Notes under the pieces: model-generated
The model's input: the letters and a program-made list of their open reading frames with translations, nothing else
What the model was told of the DNA's origin: nothing
The model's database searches: none
Assembly: GCA_033060915.1 (NCBI GenBank)
Contig: CM065382.1
Location: 4,406,001 to 4,470,000, forward strand
Direction of reading: 5' to 3'
Origin: Euryodendron excelsum
Lineage: Eukaryota > Streptophyta > Magnoliopsida > Ericales > Pentaphylacaceae
DNA length: 64,000 nucleotides
Shown: positions 10,991 through 22,800 of the stretch, piece by piece
Position numbering within the stretch: the first letter of the stretch is position 1
Layout of the letters: each line of letters opens with the position of its first letter
Translations under genes and position numbers: made by a program

Positions 10991-12825
10991 AACTATACAC
11001 TGGAGATCGCATATATATAAGTTTATATATGATAAGTTTTTCGCGGTTTTTGTACAGCAATGTCGGATGTGTTATGTACAAACTTCTTAAAGCCATTTTA
11101 CAAAGTTTTTATAAAATGGTACTTTTTGCATAGGCCTATCGTTATGGCAATTGGAATTTCAGTGAAGGAAGACATATCGGCCAGTGAATCCAGTTCCTCT
11201 CTTTTCAGCACAAGATTTTTGAGGTAGCTATGCTGCTTCGTCTTAAATATTTAACCCTATTTTTATTAGGGTTGCAAATTAAAGATGTTCTTCTGTATTT
11301 CCCTGCAATCTATTTATTATATATGTAGTCGTTCAAGTACTTTCATGTTTATATAACCAAAATAAAGTTGTATCCCATTGTGTTGTTTTCCTTCTTGGAA
11401 GTAATTGAATTTCTCTTGTTATTGGTTTGAGTAACCAGAACTAGGGGAGTAGGGCTGCCTGAACTAGCTAGTAGTCAGATTCTAATAATCTTTTGTGCCA
11501 TTGAGAGCTATCAAAAACCCTAGTAGTTAACAAAAGAAATGGAGGAAACAAAGAAAATGAAGACAAACTTAAAGAATGCCTTTCATCCCACACTTCTTGT
11601 CTAACGAGGAAATCATCAAAAAAGCTCAATTAGGTTTGCAGGTTGCTTTTGATCATACAAACTAACATCTATGTTTCTGTAGCTTTTGTGTACTCCAACT
11701 CGAGCATTTATCTCTAAGCATCATATTATCATCCAAAGTTAGATGAAAATATGGGGGTTTGTTCTAGTTTGGGTTATAATTGGGATATGCTTCTTATCAT
11801 CTCATTGCTTTGTCCCGTGTTAAGCATAGATTAATTCAAGAGGCTGCATTACATTTCCTGTGGGAGGGTTTTGCTGCACACATTGCTGTTTTATGGATGG
11901 GACCAAACCTAGCTAGGAGCAGCCTCATGTGAAAAGTAGGGATCGATTATGGGTCCTGAAGCAGGTTTATCCTCCAATTAAGTCTTTATTTCGTTATGAA
12001 AATGAAAAGGCAAGTCTTCACCATGTCAAAGCCAATGCATGGCATGAAAAGTCTAAACTGAATAACCCTAGAACTCAGGGAACAAAATTGATTCAAATAT
12101 AACTCAAAGTTCATAACAATTAATGTCACCTAGGATTTTTTTTTTCCCCTCTATGTGCATTATGTTTTGTCAAGTAACTAGGGATTATAACAAGCTATAG
12201 TAGGCTTTCAAAATCTGGATTGATTCAAGAATTACTAGCCGACATTCAAGGTAGAAACCGGCCCTAAGTTTCATTTTTGTTTTTACTTTGAAAGTATAAA
12301 GTAAAAATTCAGTGCAAATTTTACTTGATTTACTCCCTCTAGTAGCATCATCAAGTACATGAACATAAGAACTTATCATAGTTTCTTTGGTTAGAATAGA
12401 AAATTGGGAAAAACTAAACCCATTTAGTTTTGACTAGACAGCCCGGGCTAGCCGTCCCTTATTCGATATTTCTTGCAAAAGAGCAAGCAAGCTTTAAGCA
12501 AAGATTTCTGTCCACATCCGGCTTAATTGGTTGTGCAGAAGTACTTGTTGGATCTCGAAGGTTTTCTTGGTTAGTAGTCTGCTCTTTCAATATAGAACAA
12601 TGATCTACTTTGATATTTTTATTTGCTTTCTATTATGAAGCTAGGCTGCACTTCGACAATTTCCAGGTGATATGTTTTATAGCTTGTTTCCGCAATTTAG
12701 AACGAAGTAGTTAAAGCGTGTCTTATATATGGAATTGGATAAGGAATTCATGTTTGTCGTCTGATGCCTACTTATTAGACCACAATATCACTATGAAAGT
12801 AATGCACGACATATATATAAATACA

Positions 12826-12848
12826 TGTGTGTGTGTGTGTGTGTGTGT
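12826..12848. repeat. (TG)n microsatellite
   Basis: TG dinucleotide tract of about 11 units, with TA-rich sequence on both sides. Confidence 0.9.
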
Positions 12849-13054
12849 AAAATTAGTATATATATATATAGTTGCCACTTGCCACCGATCCTTGAGAATT
12901 TCCCAATGACTGGCAGCTTAAGGGATGGAATAGGAGTTGATCAGCATACGGGCGAAGGCCTTGTTTAACAGCATGACTTATAACACCTATATGTGTAAGT
13001 GTATATACACACAAAGGGAATGATTATAACTTTAAAAAGCTACCTAAATGTCAT

Positions 13055-13164
13055 GCAGGTGTTTCTTTTGGCCTGCAATGGCTTGACTTGGTCTTGAACT
13101 GGTGGGTACAGAACATTAGTTGGGAGAGTCTCAGGCAGGTGTTTCTTTTGGCCTGCAATGGCTT
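13055..13164. repeat. Perfect 30-bp direct repeat
   Basis: The 30-bp unit at 13055-13084, beginning GCAGGTGTTTCTTTTGGCCT, is repeated exactly at 13135-13164. The 50 bp between the two copies is unrelated to them. There is no coding frame. Confidence 0.95.
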
Positions 13165-13350
13165 ACATATGCTTCTCAGACCCGGCTAGCCTATGGATTC
13201 GACAAACAATTTTTTTTTTTTCCACTTCTTAGTCCATGCGCAGGCATACGCCATACTAGTGTTTTGACTGGAATTTCCAGTTGATGTGGACTGAATGAAC
13301 TTATATGAAATTAGTTTGTCATGGGAAGCAAGACGACGCCTTTCATCTAA

Positions 13351-13379
13351 TGACCATTAATGAGTTGCATTAATGGTCA
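13351..13379. repeat. Perfect 12-bp stem hairpin
   Basis: TGACCATTAATG is followed by a 5-base loop AGTTG and then the exact reverse complement CATTAATGGTCA. It lies near an outer, imperfect inverted repeat: AGATGCCAACAGGTG at about 13393 against CACTTGTTGGCATCT at about 13488-13502. Confidence 0.9.
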
Positions 13380-13693
13380 GCCTTCATCTTTCAGATGCCA
13401 ACAGGTGTTGCATTGGTTTCTTTCTGCCCAGCCTTTCATCTTTCAGTTAGCCTCGCCTGTGGCTATACCTGCTGCTTTTGATTATTCACTTGTTGGCATC
13501 TAATTAATTCCTAATTCACTAAACAAAACTGGGTAAAATGAATCTAATTTGATCGAGCCATCTAAGAATATACAGTTCATACTTGCTGCTGCTCAAAGTT
13601 CAAACCAGCTGTACCACTACGTACTAACACGGGTGAAGACTGCATGAGAGTTAACATTTACTTATAGACTAAGACGAAGGCTTGCCATCAATC

Positions 13694-13764
13694 GCACCAG
13701 TGGTCTAGTGGTAGAATAGTACCCTGCCACGGTACAGACCCGGGTTCGATTCCCGGCTGGTGCA
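13694..13764 (+). tRNA. trnG-GCC: tRNA-Gly(GCC)
   Basis: A complete 71-nt cloverleaf can be folded. The acceptor stem GCACCAG pairs with CTGGTGC, followed by discriminator A. The D-loop contains AGTGGT, the anticodon GCC is at 13726-13728, and the T-arm has the GGTTCGATTCC box. A- and B-box internal promoter sequences match the conserved eukaryotic pattern, no intron is present, and CCA is not encoded, as expected for a nuclear gene. Downstream T-runs (from about 13773 and 13790) provide Pol III terminators. The sequence is that of the standard plant cytosolic tRNA-Gly(GCC). Confidence 0.97.
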
Positions 13765-13772
13765 GGTTAATA

Positions 13773-13802
13773 TTTTTGCCTTTTTTCTGCTTTTTTTTTT
13801 TT
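13773..13802 (+). terminator. Pol III T-run terminators after tRNA-Gly
   Basis: The first T-run begins about 10 bases beyond the tRNA 3' end, followed by longer runs within 30 bases. This is the usual Pol III termination signal. Confidence 0.7.
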
Positions 13803-14655
13803 GTCATTCATACCTGCCTATTTTGAATGAATCTAAAATTTTGTGTAATTTGAGTTTTCACGGCTTTAGAGAAAAAGAAGGGGTCATTCTTGGAAACATC
13901 TTGCATTTTGTTAGAAATTCATAAATCCATCGAGCATCAAATGATGTACGTACAGTAATTTTTTTCCCTTGGTTAAGTAGGATGGGGTTGTTCAAATAGG
14001 GGCACAGCCCATAATTTAAAGAATAGACGCGGCAACTTATGAGAGTTATCACCAGCCATCTGTGGCATCTGAGACAGAAAGTGTTGTAGCTTGGCTTGGC
14101 TACTTGGAGGAGCCCCCTTCTAATTGTTTAATCTGAAGTTTGGAACCCACGATAGGTGACTATGAACCTATTAATCACAAACACAAACAAAACTTATTGC
14201 TTTATATAAACAAGTTAAGCTTAAAAACATTTTGAAGCTCATTGATTTTTTGAAATTGGCTCATAGTTGGCTTGAAAAGCTAATAAGCACTATAAGGACT
14301 AAATAAAAACCCAAGTTATTCAACTCAATTTGTGATTTATTGTTCATCCCAGATTAAAAATGACCGCATTTTGAAACTCAATAAATTTTTGAATCCAAAC
14401 CTGAACAACTGATCACAAGTTGGCTCAGTTCCAGCCCTAGAAAAGGAAAAATGTTTCCAGCTGTTTGTGGTGTAATGCAAGTGCCATAGCAATTGCTATC
14501 CATTCCACATCCAAACGTCTGTTGCATAAAAGTATGTTTACACAAGTCGCATGCTCTTACATCACAGTTTCTCTCATTGACTATAGTAAGAAAGTGAAAA
14601 TACTTTTCCCAGTTATGAGGATAAAACTAACAGGTGTTCAAATTCATGAGACCGA
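13803..14655. other. Intergenic region between the tRNA gene and the BET11-like stop codon
   Basis: AT-rich and without a supported gene. The part next to 14655 is the expected 3' UTR of the minus-strand BET11-like transcript. Confidence 0.5.
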
Positions 14656-14840
14656 TCACCTAGTGAGATAGTATACACTCAAAAAAATGACCACAAAAGC
14701 TGCCACAAGTGTAAACGTTCTCCGGCTGGATTTGGTCTCAAATACCTGAAGAAAATAAGCTCATACTCAGCAATTGAACAGCGTGAATTTGAAACCAAGA
14801 CGAGGAAAAACAACAAATTGAAATATTAAAAATAAGATAC

Positions 14841-14883
<43 letters not shown>

Positions 14884-16779
14884 ACAGAAAAAAGGAAGAT
14901 AAAAAATAAAGATCATCTGTGTCAGGTACCATCTTTAATTTATCCATAGTTCCCGACAGGATTCCCCTTGATGCATCCATATCATTGCCCTGAATGACAA
15001 AACACAATTCACTCATCATAATCACAAGCATAGTATTAGTAATAATAATATACGATTTGGGCTTTATGACTGCAGAAAACTCACCATACGGTCCAACATA
15101 CTATTATGATTCTCCACTTCCTCATGTATATCACCTGTCAACTGTCAAAGTCATGTTGATTAATAGTTGCCTGGGAGTAATTCAAGATGCATGAAGCTCA
15201 GTATTAGAAGATGCAATTTGTAGAACTACACCAGGCACAGTTAATCTTTCTACGGCATTGAAAAGATGTGCCACTGAAATTGGGTTCAACTTTTCTTTCA
15301 AAGACAAACCAGTTTTAGAATTTGACTAGTACAGTCACTGGCACATTAATGCAGCATACATGAATATAATTTGACAAACATTCTTATCACGAGCAAAACT
15401 TACTAATATGATTGAAATACCAACCAAAAGAGTTGCGCACATACACACATCAAGTTGATTCTACCCAACAGATTAACACTAATCTGTTTTATCCCCATAC
15501 AGATTAACATTTTACGGAAACCTTCCAAGCTTAAATAATTGTAAAATTCCAAAATCTCATTTCATTATACTCAGCTTGTCAGAAATCTAAACAGAGCAAA
15601 AGCTTAACTACATAAAACAATGAGAGGCTCTTTTCAGATTGGTGACAATTAACTAAGTACATACAGACCTGTTGAAAAATTTCACAACTGCATAAACGGT
15701 CAAACTTCTTGCCCAAGATAGAACTTACTCTTTTCAGCATATTGACTCTATCTTGCAACCCGTCCATTGCTCTATCATTATCGTGCTCCTCGATTTCATG
15801 GGAGTATGAAGACGAGGCCCTGATGCCACCCTCCTCGATGCCATCAAAAAGAGCAACTCTATTGCTACAGTAGTCCATGTATTCACAAAACGTTACTTAA
15901 AAATCCAGGGGGTGAATGACAAATTGCAAAGAATATAAGTGCAAAAGGTGATGACCGTACCCTACATTCAAATAAAACTAAATGATGAACGTTAACAGTT
16001 AATGAAATTCTTAGCTTTTAAGGCATTACAGTGTATGCCTATTGGATGTCCATGATAAGCTAGTATAATTAGCTTTTCAGGCGTTGCAGGCTATGCACAT
16101 CGGATAATAAACTCGTTAAATCAAAATTCTCCCAACACATGGGAGAGAACATATGCTATTTTTCTACAGACAAGACTCACGAACCATTAACTAAACTTGA
16201 ACCCTGCATCTCCCTTTTTGGAGGTGGCAGAAGACCCCACTCAAGCCAACAGCTGGTGTTTCTAACATGACATATTAAGCAGTAAGATGAGAATCTGACA
16301 GTCCAGGCGACTCATGCAGGACCAACACGCATCATAGTTCAAGCTTCTAATGTTGGGTAAGATACAATTGAAAGGCCCTAAAAAGCTTAACCATATCTGT
16401 CATTGGTTTAAGAAAAGCAACCATCGTCTACACGCACATATGCATTACCCTAACATTTTTTATTTATTTATTTTTGGGTTGGGGGTACCTGAAACATCCT
16501 AAGAGTAAATCTCCAGTTATCATGACTTGACTCTATATTATTCTTTACTACCTCCGCCACAGAGTTGGGGGTTTAAAATAACATTCAACAACAACGTCAC
16601 CTCCAATATGATATCATTCTTGGGAATTGGGGAATTCTTCTTTCAAAGTATTTCTGACATCTTTTTTTTTTTTTAATGTTTTGGATACTTTAAGCATTAT
16701 TTTTTCCAACAATGATGTATCAGTTGATACTGAGTCATAATAGGGCCCATGGATACCATGCAACCTGTTGATACTAGAA

Positions 16780-16858
<79 letters not shown>

Positions 16859-18209
16859 TGCAGCAAGCCATAATCATAGCGCTAGTGCAGTTTTAGTAAA
16901 TGCCCTTATGGGGAGATGTAATGGAAAAATAAACAAAAGTGCAGAGTGAAAAATAATACCAGAAAATGAAATTTTAAGTCAATTTTCCAAGTGACTACCA
17001 GGAGTAATCTTTTCAACGGGAAAGTATTTGATGAATAATACAAAATATTAGAGACAGAAACTAAGAAAAAAATCATATAAAATGGCTATCAAACAACTCA
17101 GATCAGACACAAGAAAAGGAATGTTCTTTAACAGAAGAGTGCAATTTGTAAAGGCAAAAACATCAGATGGAAGATGAGAACAAAGCCGAAAAAGATGAGA
17201 TGGAAGATGAGAATCTTGTTCAACTGAGCTAACTGAATTGTGAAACCATCAGACAAACCGAGTATGAGCATGCTGTTTGACTGCATTGGAGGTGGAATTT
17301 TACATCATCACGTTCCGAATGTCCAAAATTTGACAGGGTTGCCAAAAGAAATAAACTGAACAACACTTGATATAAGTAATGCAATCTTCATTACATCTAG
17401 TTCAGCCAACAAGTTATGGGGTGGAGCATTCTTGAATGGGTATACTATAGTGTTATTACAAAAAGTACCTTACACAAATCAAACAAAACACCTTATGATA
17501 TGCTTAAATACTAGACCTAGTACTGAAATATCTCAAAATGTCAAGGTTTCTCTTATGACACAAAATTAGGATTTCCCTGCGTTAGGAAGGACCGTTAACT
17601 CTTGAAATTCAAGCCTGATATGCTGAAATTATAGATTTTTACAACTAGGAAACAAATTTACGTGTTCCACACTCATCAAAGAATCTTGTCCGCCATTGAC
17701 ATCTAATAATGGAATCTTCGCTCGTGCCAAATCACCACCAAATCCAAACACCAGCCAAGAGGCAAAATTATTGAAGGTAGCACCGAAGAATATAAATCAA
17801 ATATCAACAAAAAAAAATAAATAAAAAAAATCGTTCCAAAGAAACAATAAGAAGAAGCTGTAAGCAATCCAAAAATAGCAACTGAACACACATGTAGTAC
17901 CAAAACCCAACAAGAATGTAACGCCCTTAAATGTAACAAAAATAAACAGATCGTGATATCTAAACTACAAGTCGACAATTTGAACATCGCAAACAAGATT
18001 TGAAAGAGAGGAGGGAGTGTGTACGGAAAGTAAATTCCAGCACTGGTGCAGTCCTAGGTCCAGTGATCGGATGTCAGAGATCGCAAGAAACGAATGTCGT
18101 ATATATACCTAAATGTGCGTGCGTGTAAATTTGATACAAGAACTGGACCAATATATCAATTAATACCATTAAAGGCGAAGATCGTATCAACCAACCTTCT
18201 GGAATTCAT
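14656..18209 (-). CDS. BET11: Bet1-like SNARE protein, five exons
   Basis: Tail-anchored SNARE of the Bet1 family, expected to act in ER-Golgi vesicle fusion. Hand-built coding exons in transcript order: 18196-18209, 15729-15864, 15085-15141, 14930-14989, 14656-14745. All introns are GT-AG and phases join cleanly to give 118 residues. The order is a short basic start, an SLFDG-like segment (VALFDGIEEGG), the SNARE helix (about residues 40-90, including LTGDIHEEVENHN) and a hydrophobic C-terminal anchor ending YYLTR. The length matches Arabidopsis BET11 (about 122 residues). The 14-base first coding exon is set by the phase match AGA AG/C; no other nearby exon restores the frame. Intron 1 is 2.3 kb and carries a large GT/GA microsatellite. 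The residue aligned to the SNARE zero-layer Gln appears to be H62. Confidence 0.92.
14841..14882. repeat. (AT)n(AG)n compound microsatellite in the last BET11 intron
   Basis: A TA tract runs directly into a GA tract of about 13 units, inside the intron between 14746 and 14929. Confidence 0.9.
16782..16856. repeat. (TG)n(AG)n compound microsatellite in BET11 intron 1
   Basis: About 21 TG units run directly into about 17 GA units, 75 bp in all. Frames on both strands here are only repeat translations. Confidence 0.95.
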
Positions 18210-19887
18210 GGATCAAGGGATCGCAGATTCTGTCTCACTTTCTTGCGGTCAAAATAACAGCAGAAGCTACGCGACGATTGAATTCTGTAAAACCGTGAAG
18301 AAAAATCACATAATCGTACGAATTTCAGATACGAAATTATGTTCTAATGGAAACAAAATCCCCTCAAAACATAAAAATAACCTAATTTTGCCCTTAAGAC
18401 ACAGTAACCGAAACAACAGGGAAGGATGAAGAAGACGAAGTGAGCGCTGAGATTTCTTATTAATGAAGGAAAAAGAGAGGGAATGAGATAAGTCAGTAGC
18501 CAATTGCGTTCTGTAGTAAAATTGATTGATCTTAGTGGGTCTTTCCAAAGTCGCTATTTGCACTCTGTTTGGAATAATGGGATTTGATAGAATTAGGATT
18601 TCAAAATATAATTTGATATGTTTGGAATGAAAAGAATTTAAAATGAGATTTATTTTAAGTAAGATTTGAAAGAAAATAAAAGTTATCTTAAAATTTTTTG
18701 AAAATAATTGGATTTCAAGGTAATTGAAATTTAAAAAAGTTTAATTATTCATGTTGTTCTCATATTTTTTAAAAAATTTTAATTATTAACCTAATTTAGG
18801 AGCATCATTGTCTACAAAATTATTTTCTTTTCAATTCTGAAGCAAACCAAACAGAAAAAAGTGAATCTTTAGAAATTCAATCCTTTTAATTTCTATTATA
18901 TCCAATCACAAAAAAAAATAATTCCTTTCTGTTCTTTCCCATTTTAAATTTTAATTTCCACACAGATTTTGTTTCAAACAGTGTGTTAGAATTTTAGGTA
19001 AGTCGGTGGCCCATTTCTGAAAATTTAACCCGAGTTCAAATACCAAATACATGATTGTTTAGGTAAAATTAACAGATAGAATCAAAAAATGGAAAATACA
19101 AATTGCATGTTTGCAACTTGAGGAAAAGGAAGGGAATCCTTTCTCTTTTGTTTCTAGCTTGAGAGGGATGCGGCCAAAATTCAAATCACTTTCCTAAAAA
19201 TTTATCTCCCAACTACTTTCTTTTCCCTTCCTCAAATTCCAAAATAGCTGTAAACATATAAAAAAAAATTATATATAAAACCAGTACAGAATTATGCAGT
19301 ATCAAAATTTTTGCAATTTCTGAATCATCATAAATTAGTCACATTATTTTGTATGAAATTTATATATGTATATATACGTATTTTTTTTATGTGCTCAAGA
19401 ATATATCTATAATAACAAGAGGTTAACTAGAGTGATTCAAGATATGCAAAAATAAAATTTGTCAAGTTAAATTAAGCGCACACCAATTTTATTGAGATTA
19501 ACACAGTAAAGGCCAAAGAAGTCCAAAGCACACTTGTTTCTTTCCTTTATTTTTTCTCGCTTCATTCCTTGGAATATTATTAGGTTGAGCTTAATCCTTT
19601 GTGCTGGGATGTCAAAAACCAACCAAACCCATATTCATGAAAAGCGATTGAGCCATACACTTGTTTACTAGTTCTATAATACAACAGACACACCAGGCAT
19701 CAAAGGTAATCTAAAAATCAAACGCAGAACAAATCTGTGGTATGGCTTAACAATCAAAATCATAAGCATATACCGGTTGCAGAAGAAGAATATGGTTTGA
19801 TTTGGTGAATTGTAGAACTATTTAAGACTTTCCTCACAGGCACAACTAGTATGGGCAGCTATGGCTGTTCCTCAAAAAAGTCGCACC
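18210..19887. other. Intergenic region between USE1 and the BET11-like gene
   Basis: Contains the BET11-like promoter and 5' UTR (roughly 18210-18500) and the USE1 3' UTR near 19700-19887. Between them lies AT-rich sequence with a possible MITE-like element at 18560-18990. No gene was recognised. Confidence 0.5.
18560..18990. mobile_element. Possible MITE-like element with CACTCTGTTTGG / CAAACAGTGTG ends
   Basis: The left end CACTCTGTTTGGAA and the reverse complement of the right end (ACACACTGTTTGAAAC) resemble each other over about 12-15 bp. The 400 bp between them is AT-rich and non-coding. The repeats are short, so this is tentative. Confidence 0.35.
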
Positions 19888-22800
19888 CTAAGTTACACGA
19901 ATAAGAAGTACAACCATGATGAAGATACATGTCATTACAAATATCACGAGCCAGGTAAAGCACGTAGTCTTGAAACTCTTCGAATATATTTCCATAGCGC
20001 GCATATTGGCATGACCGGTGCTTGCCAAGCTACGTTCAACGGCCTTCTCTGTTGAATCGAGTATCTGCACTCAAATTACAACCGAGCAATGAGGATGGTT
20101 GGTCATTTGTGAGAATAAAATCCAACATGCTCAAGGAAGAAAAAGGAAAGAACTCTGTTCCAGCTACACAGCATATTTAATGTGGGTGCATCATATATAT
20201 AATATACCTGAAGATAACTAGTAATTTAAAACTGCATGATAAATTCTGGGAACTTACTTTCTCAGTGTTTTTGAGGGATTGACTCATCATGAGACTACTC
20301 TCTTTAAGTTGCTGTGCCGACCCAACCATTTCATCTGTAAAGTTTTCTTGAAGCTTTCTGTTGAAGGCAGCAAAGGCAACAAGAATTAGCAACAATAAGA
20401 TATCTGCAGCAATACTTATACAGATACTCAATTGAGTTGATGCCGGACGGCCTACTTCTGAGTAGCTTCATCAAAACCTCAGATCATGCATTTACAGTGA
20501 AAAGTTGAGGCCTAGTCATACGAACTAACTAGCTGATGGATTAGTGACCTAGTGATGCAGTCATATTCTTATGTTGGAAATTCAAACCACACAAATATCT
20601 TTTTTGGGAAGAGATCCAGCATCAATATCCCCTCCACTAATATTCCAAAGTGGACCATTATAGCGCCCTCCTTGAAATTTCACAATCATTTCTGTTAAAA
20701 ACAAGACATTTTCTTAATTAACAATCAATATCCTCCATTTTTCCTAATTTTAGTTCCATACCTTTTATGTTATCTACGTTTCTGTCAGAGTTACTTTGTA
20801 ATGCAAATAAATTATGAGATTGAGCTCAACTAGAATGTAAGGGTCTTTTCCTTAAAAGATAGTTGAAAGTTCTCACGTAGAAGGCATTAAATTGCGGATA
20901 GCTAGTGTCTTTTCACAGATCAGCCCCTGGATGGGCAGGATGAGGATAAGATACTATATGGGTACAAAGGGAAATATGTAATGAAAGGGACCAAATAAAT
21001 TAATGGATGCATAAAAATACATACGAGGCCTTTGCTCTAAATCAGTCTGCATTTGTAAGAAAAAAAAAGTTCATAAGTCTTCTCAAGATGAGGTCAGTTG
21101 GGCTAAAACAAAGAGATTTGGTGAGAAGGAAGTTTAGGTCACCAACTATTCAACTGCAACTAAGTACTACATATATAATGTACATGAGAATATATACATC
21201 AATAAATATACATGAACATGTATACAGGTATGAGGATACTAAAGGTTGTTTTGAAATCAATGGCCGGAAACTCCTGCTCTCACTCTCTTATTGTGCATTA
21301 GTTAGTTCAATAATTGTCTGGATGCGGAAAATACCTGTGCTTTTCTATATGAGTGTGTGACACAGCATCCAATTTTACAGGAGCCAAATGATCAGTCTCA
21401 ACGCTATTATGAAGTCTATCTTCAGTGTTTGATTGGGGCCTGTTTAATTAAATAATGAACAAAGAACAACCAAACAGATATCACCAAATAAGAGGTAGTA
21501 GAGCAACCATAGTTTCTTACACAAATCTCCTCCTCAATTTTGGAGAAGTAAGAATTGGACTTTCTCCTTGGGTTTTAGAGGGGCTTTCTTTGACAGAAGT
21601 TACAGCAAAAGGCTTTTCAGATTCTTGTATAATTGACTGGATGTTTTCCAAGGGAAAAGCTGGTTAGACGTGAGAACCCATATCAGAATCAGAACAATGA
21701 GACAGTTTGATGAAGTTGGATCTTAAGTTAAGTGGTATATCTGAAGACTTAATGGACAAAAACTTATTTTCATATAACCTTTGCAAATGGCTTCCGTAAA
21801 TCACTAAACAATTCAACAGAAAATATCATAACAGTTGCAGACACGGATAGGGGAACGAATCAATGATCTACACACAAAAATATCCCAAGATTCCCAACAT
21901 ATATGAGATGAGAGCAAAACACTAAAGAAAATGGTTACCAGCAACCGCACAGATCCTACTTGTGGAAGTAGGTAAGTTAAAACCTAGAACTGGAATTGAT
22001 GAGTATAGAAACAATCATAAACTTTTGAGTGCCTAATTCCTCTAAGTTGGCAAATGCAAATAAAATTTGATATAATGCAATATTTACTCTGCTCTCCTCT
22101 CCCACTAGATTTTCCACATTGAGAGATATTAAGTCTTGCGCACTTCTAACGCCATACTTCTACAAGAAGGGAGAGAAAAAAAAAAAAAGAAAGAAAGAAA
22201 GAGAGAGCAAACCAGACTCCCAATGAATCAAAGTTAGACACAAGGATGGCAAGAAGTGCCAATGCAAACAATGTCCGAAAATAATAATCCAATTTTCTTT
22301 CAGATGTAGTATCCTAAAACTTCAAAGAAACTGAATGTTATTGTTAAACATTTAAAACTGTTGATACAGAAGAAGCTGAAGGATACACGCACCGCAGGGA
22401 CAGCAAATTTGGCAGCAATGGCTTCAATCTTCTCCGAATAATCATTCAGCTGCGCTTTTGAAACTCTATAGAAACAATCCCAGAAGAAGATTCACAATGT
22501 TGCTTAATTGAGTAGGCTTATAACTTAACCATTATCAGGTATAAACACTGAATGAAGTTTAAAAAAAAAAATATGCTGAACTGAAATATCAATTGTGCTA
22601 ATATATCTATAACCATAACATTATAACTACGTCTTTGAGGATGAAAGACATTCTTTTATCAATATTTCACTCCTTGGTGGCTTAAACAGCTGCTACTGTC
22701 CACTTTTATGAGATTCATGCAGTGAGTCAAGGTTTAAAAGCGCATGCATCTTTTATAAGGCTGTGCAAATGTACTCTATATTTGGTCCACTTATAAAACA

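Larger units (their letters stand above)
10991..13693. other. Intergenic region, 3' flank of the TAC1-like gene
   Basis: No supportable gene. The first few hundred bases probably hold the 3' UTR. A (GT)n tract lies at 12826-12848. A perfect 30-bp direct repeat and nested inverted repeats occur at 13055-13505 and are listed separately. Confidence 0.5.

Noticed and set aside
10752..11096. 114-residue minus-strand frame at the end of the TAC1-like gene
   Set aside because: Shadow of the EAR-motif coding region and 3' UTR.
16614..16949. Frames reading His-Thr or Val-Cys runs
   Set aside because: Translations of the GT/GA microsatellite in BET11 intron 1.
22393..22465. USE1 exon 3 ending at GTGCGTG
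   Set aside because: It joins exon 4 in a frame with an early stop; the donor 4 bases further on restores the family sequence.
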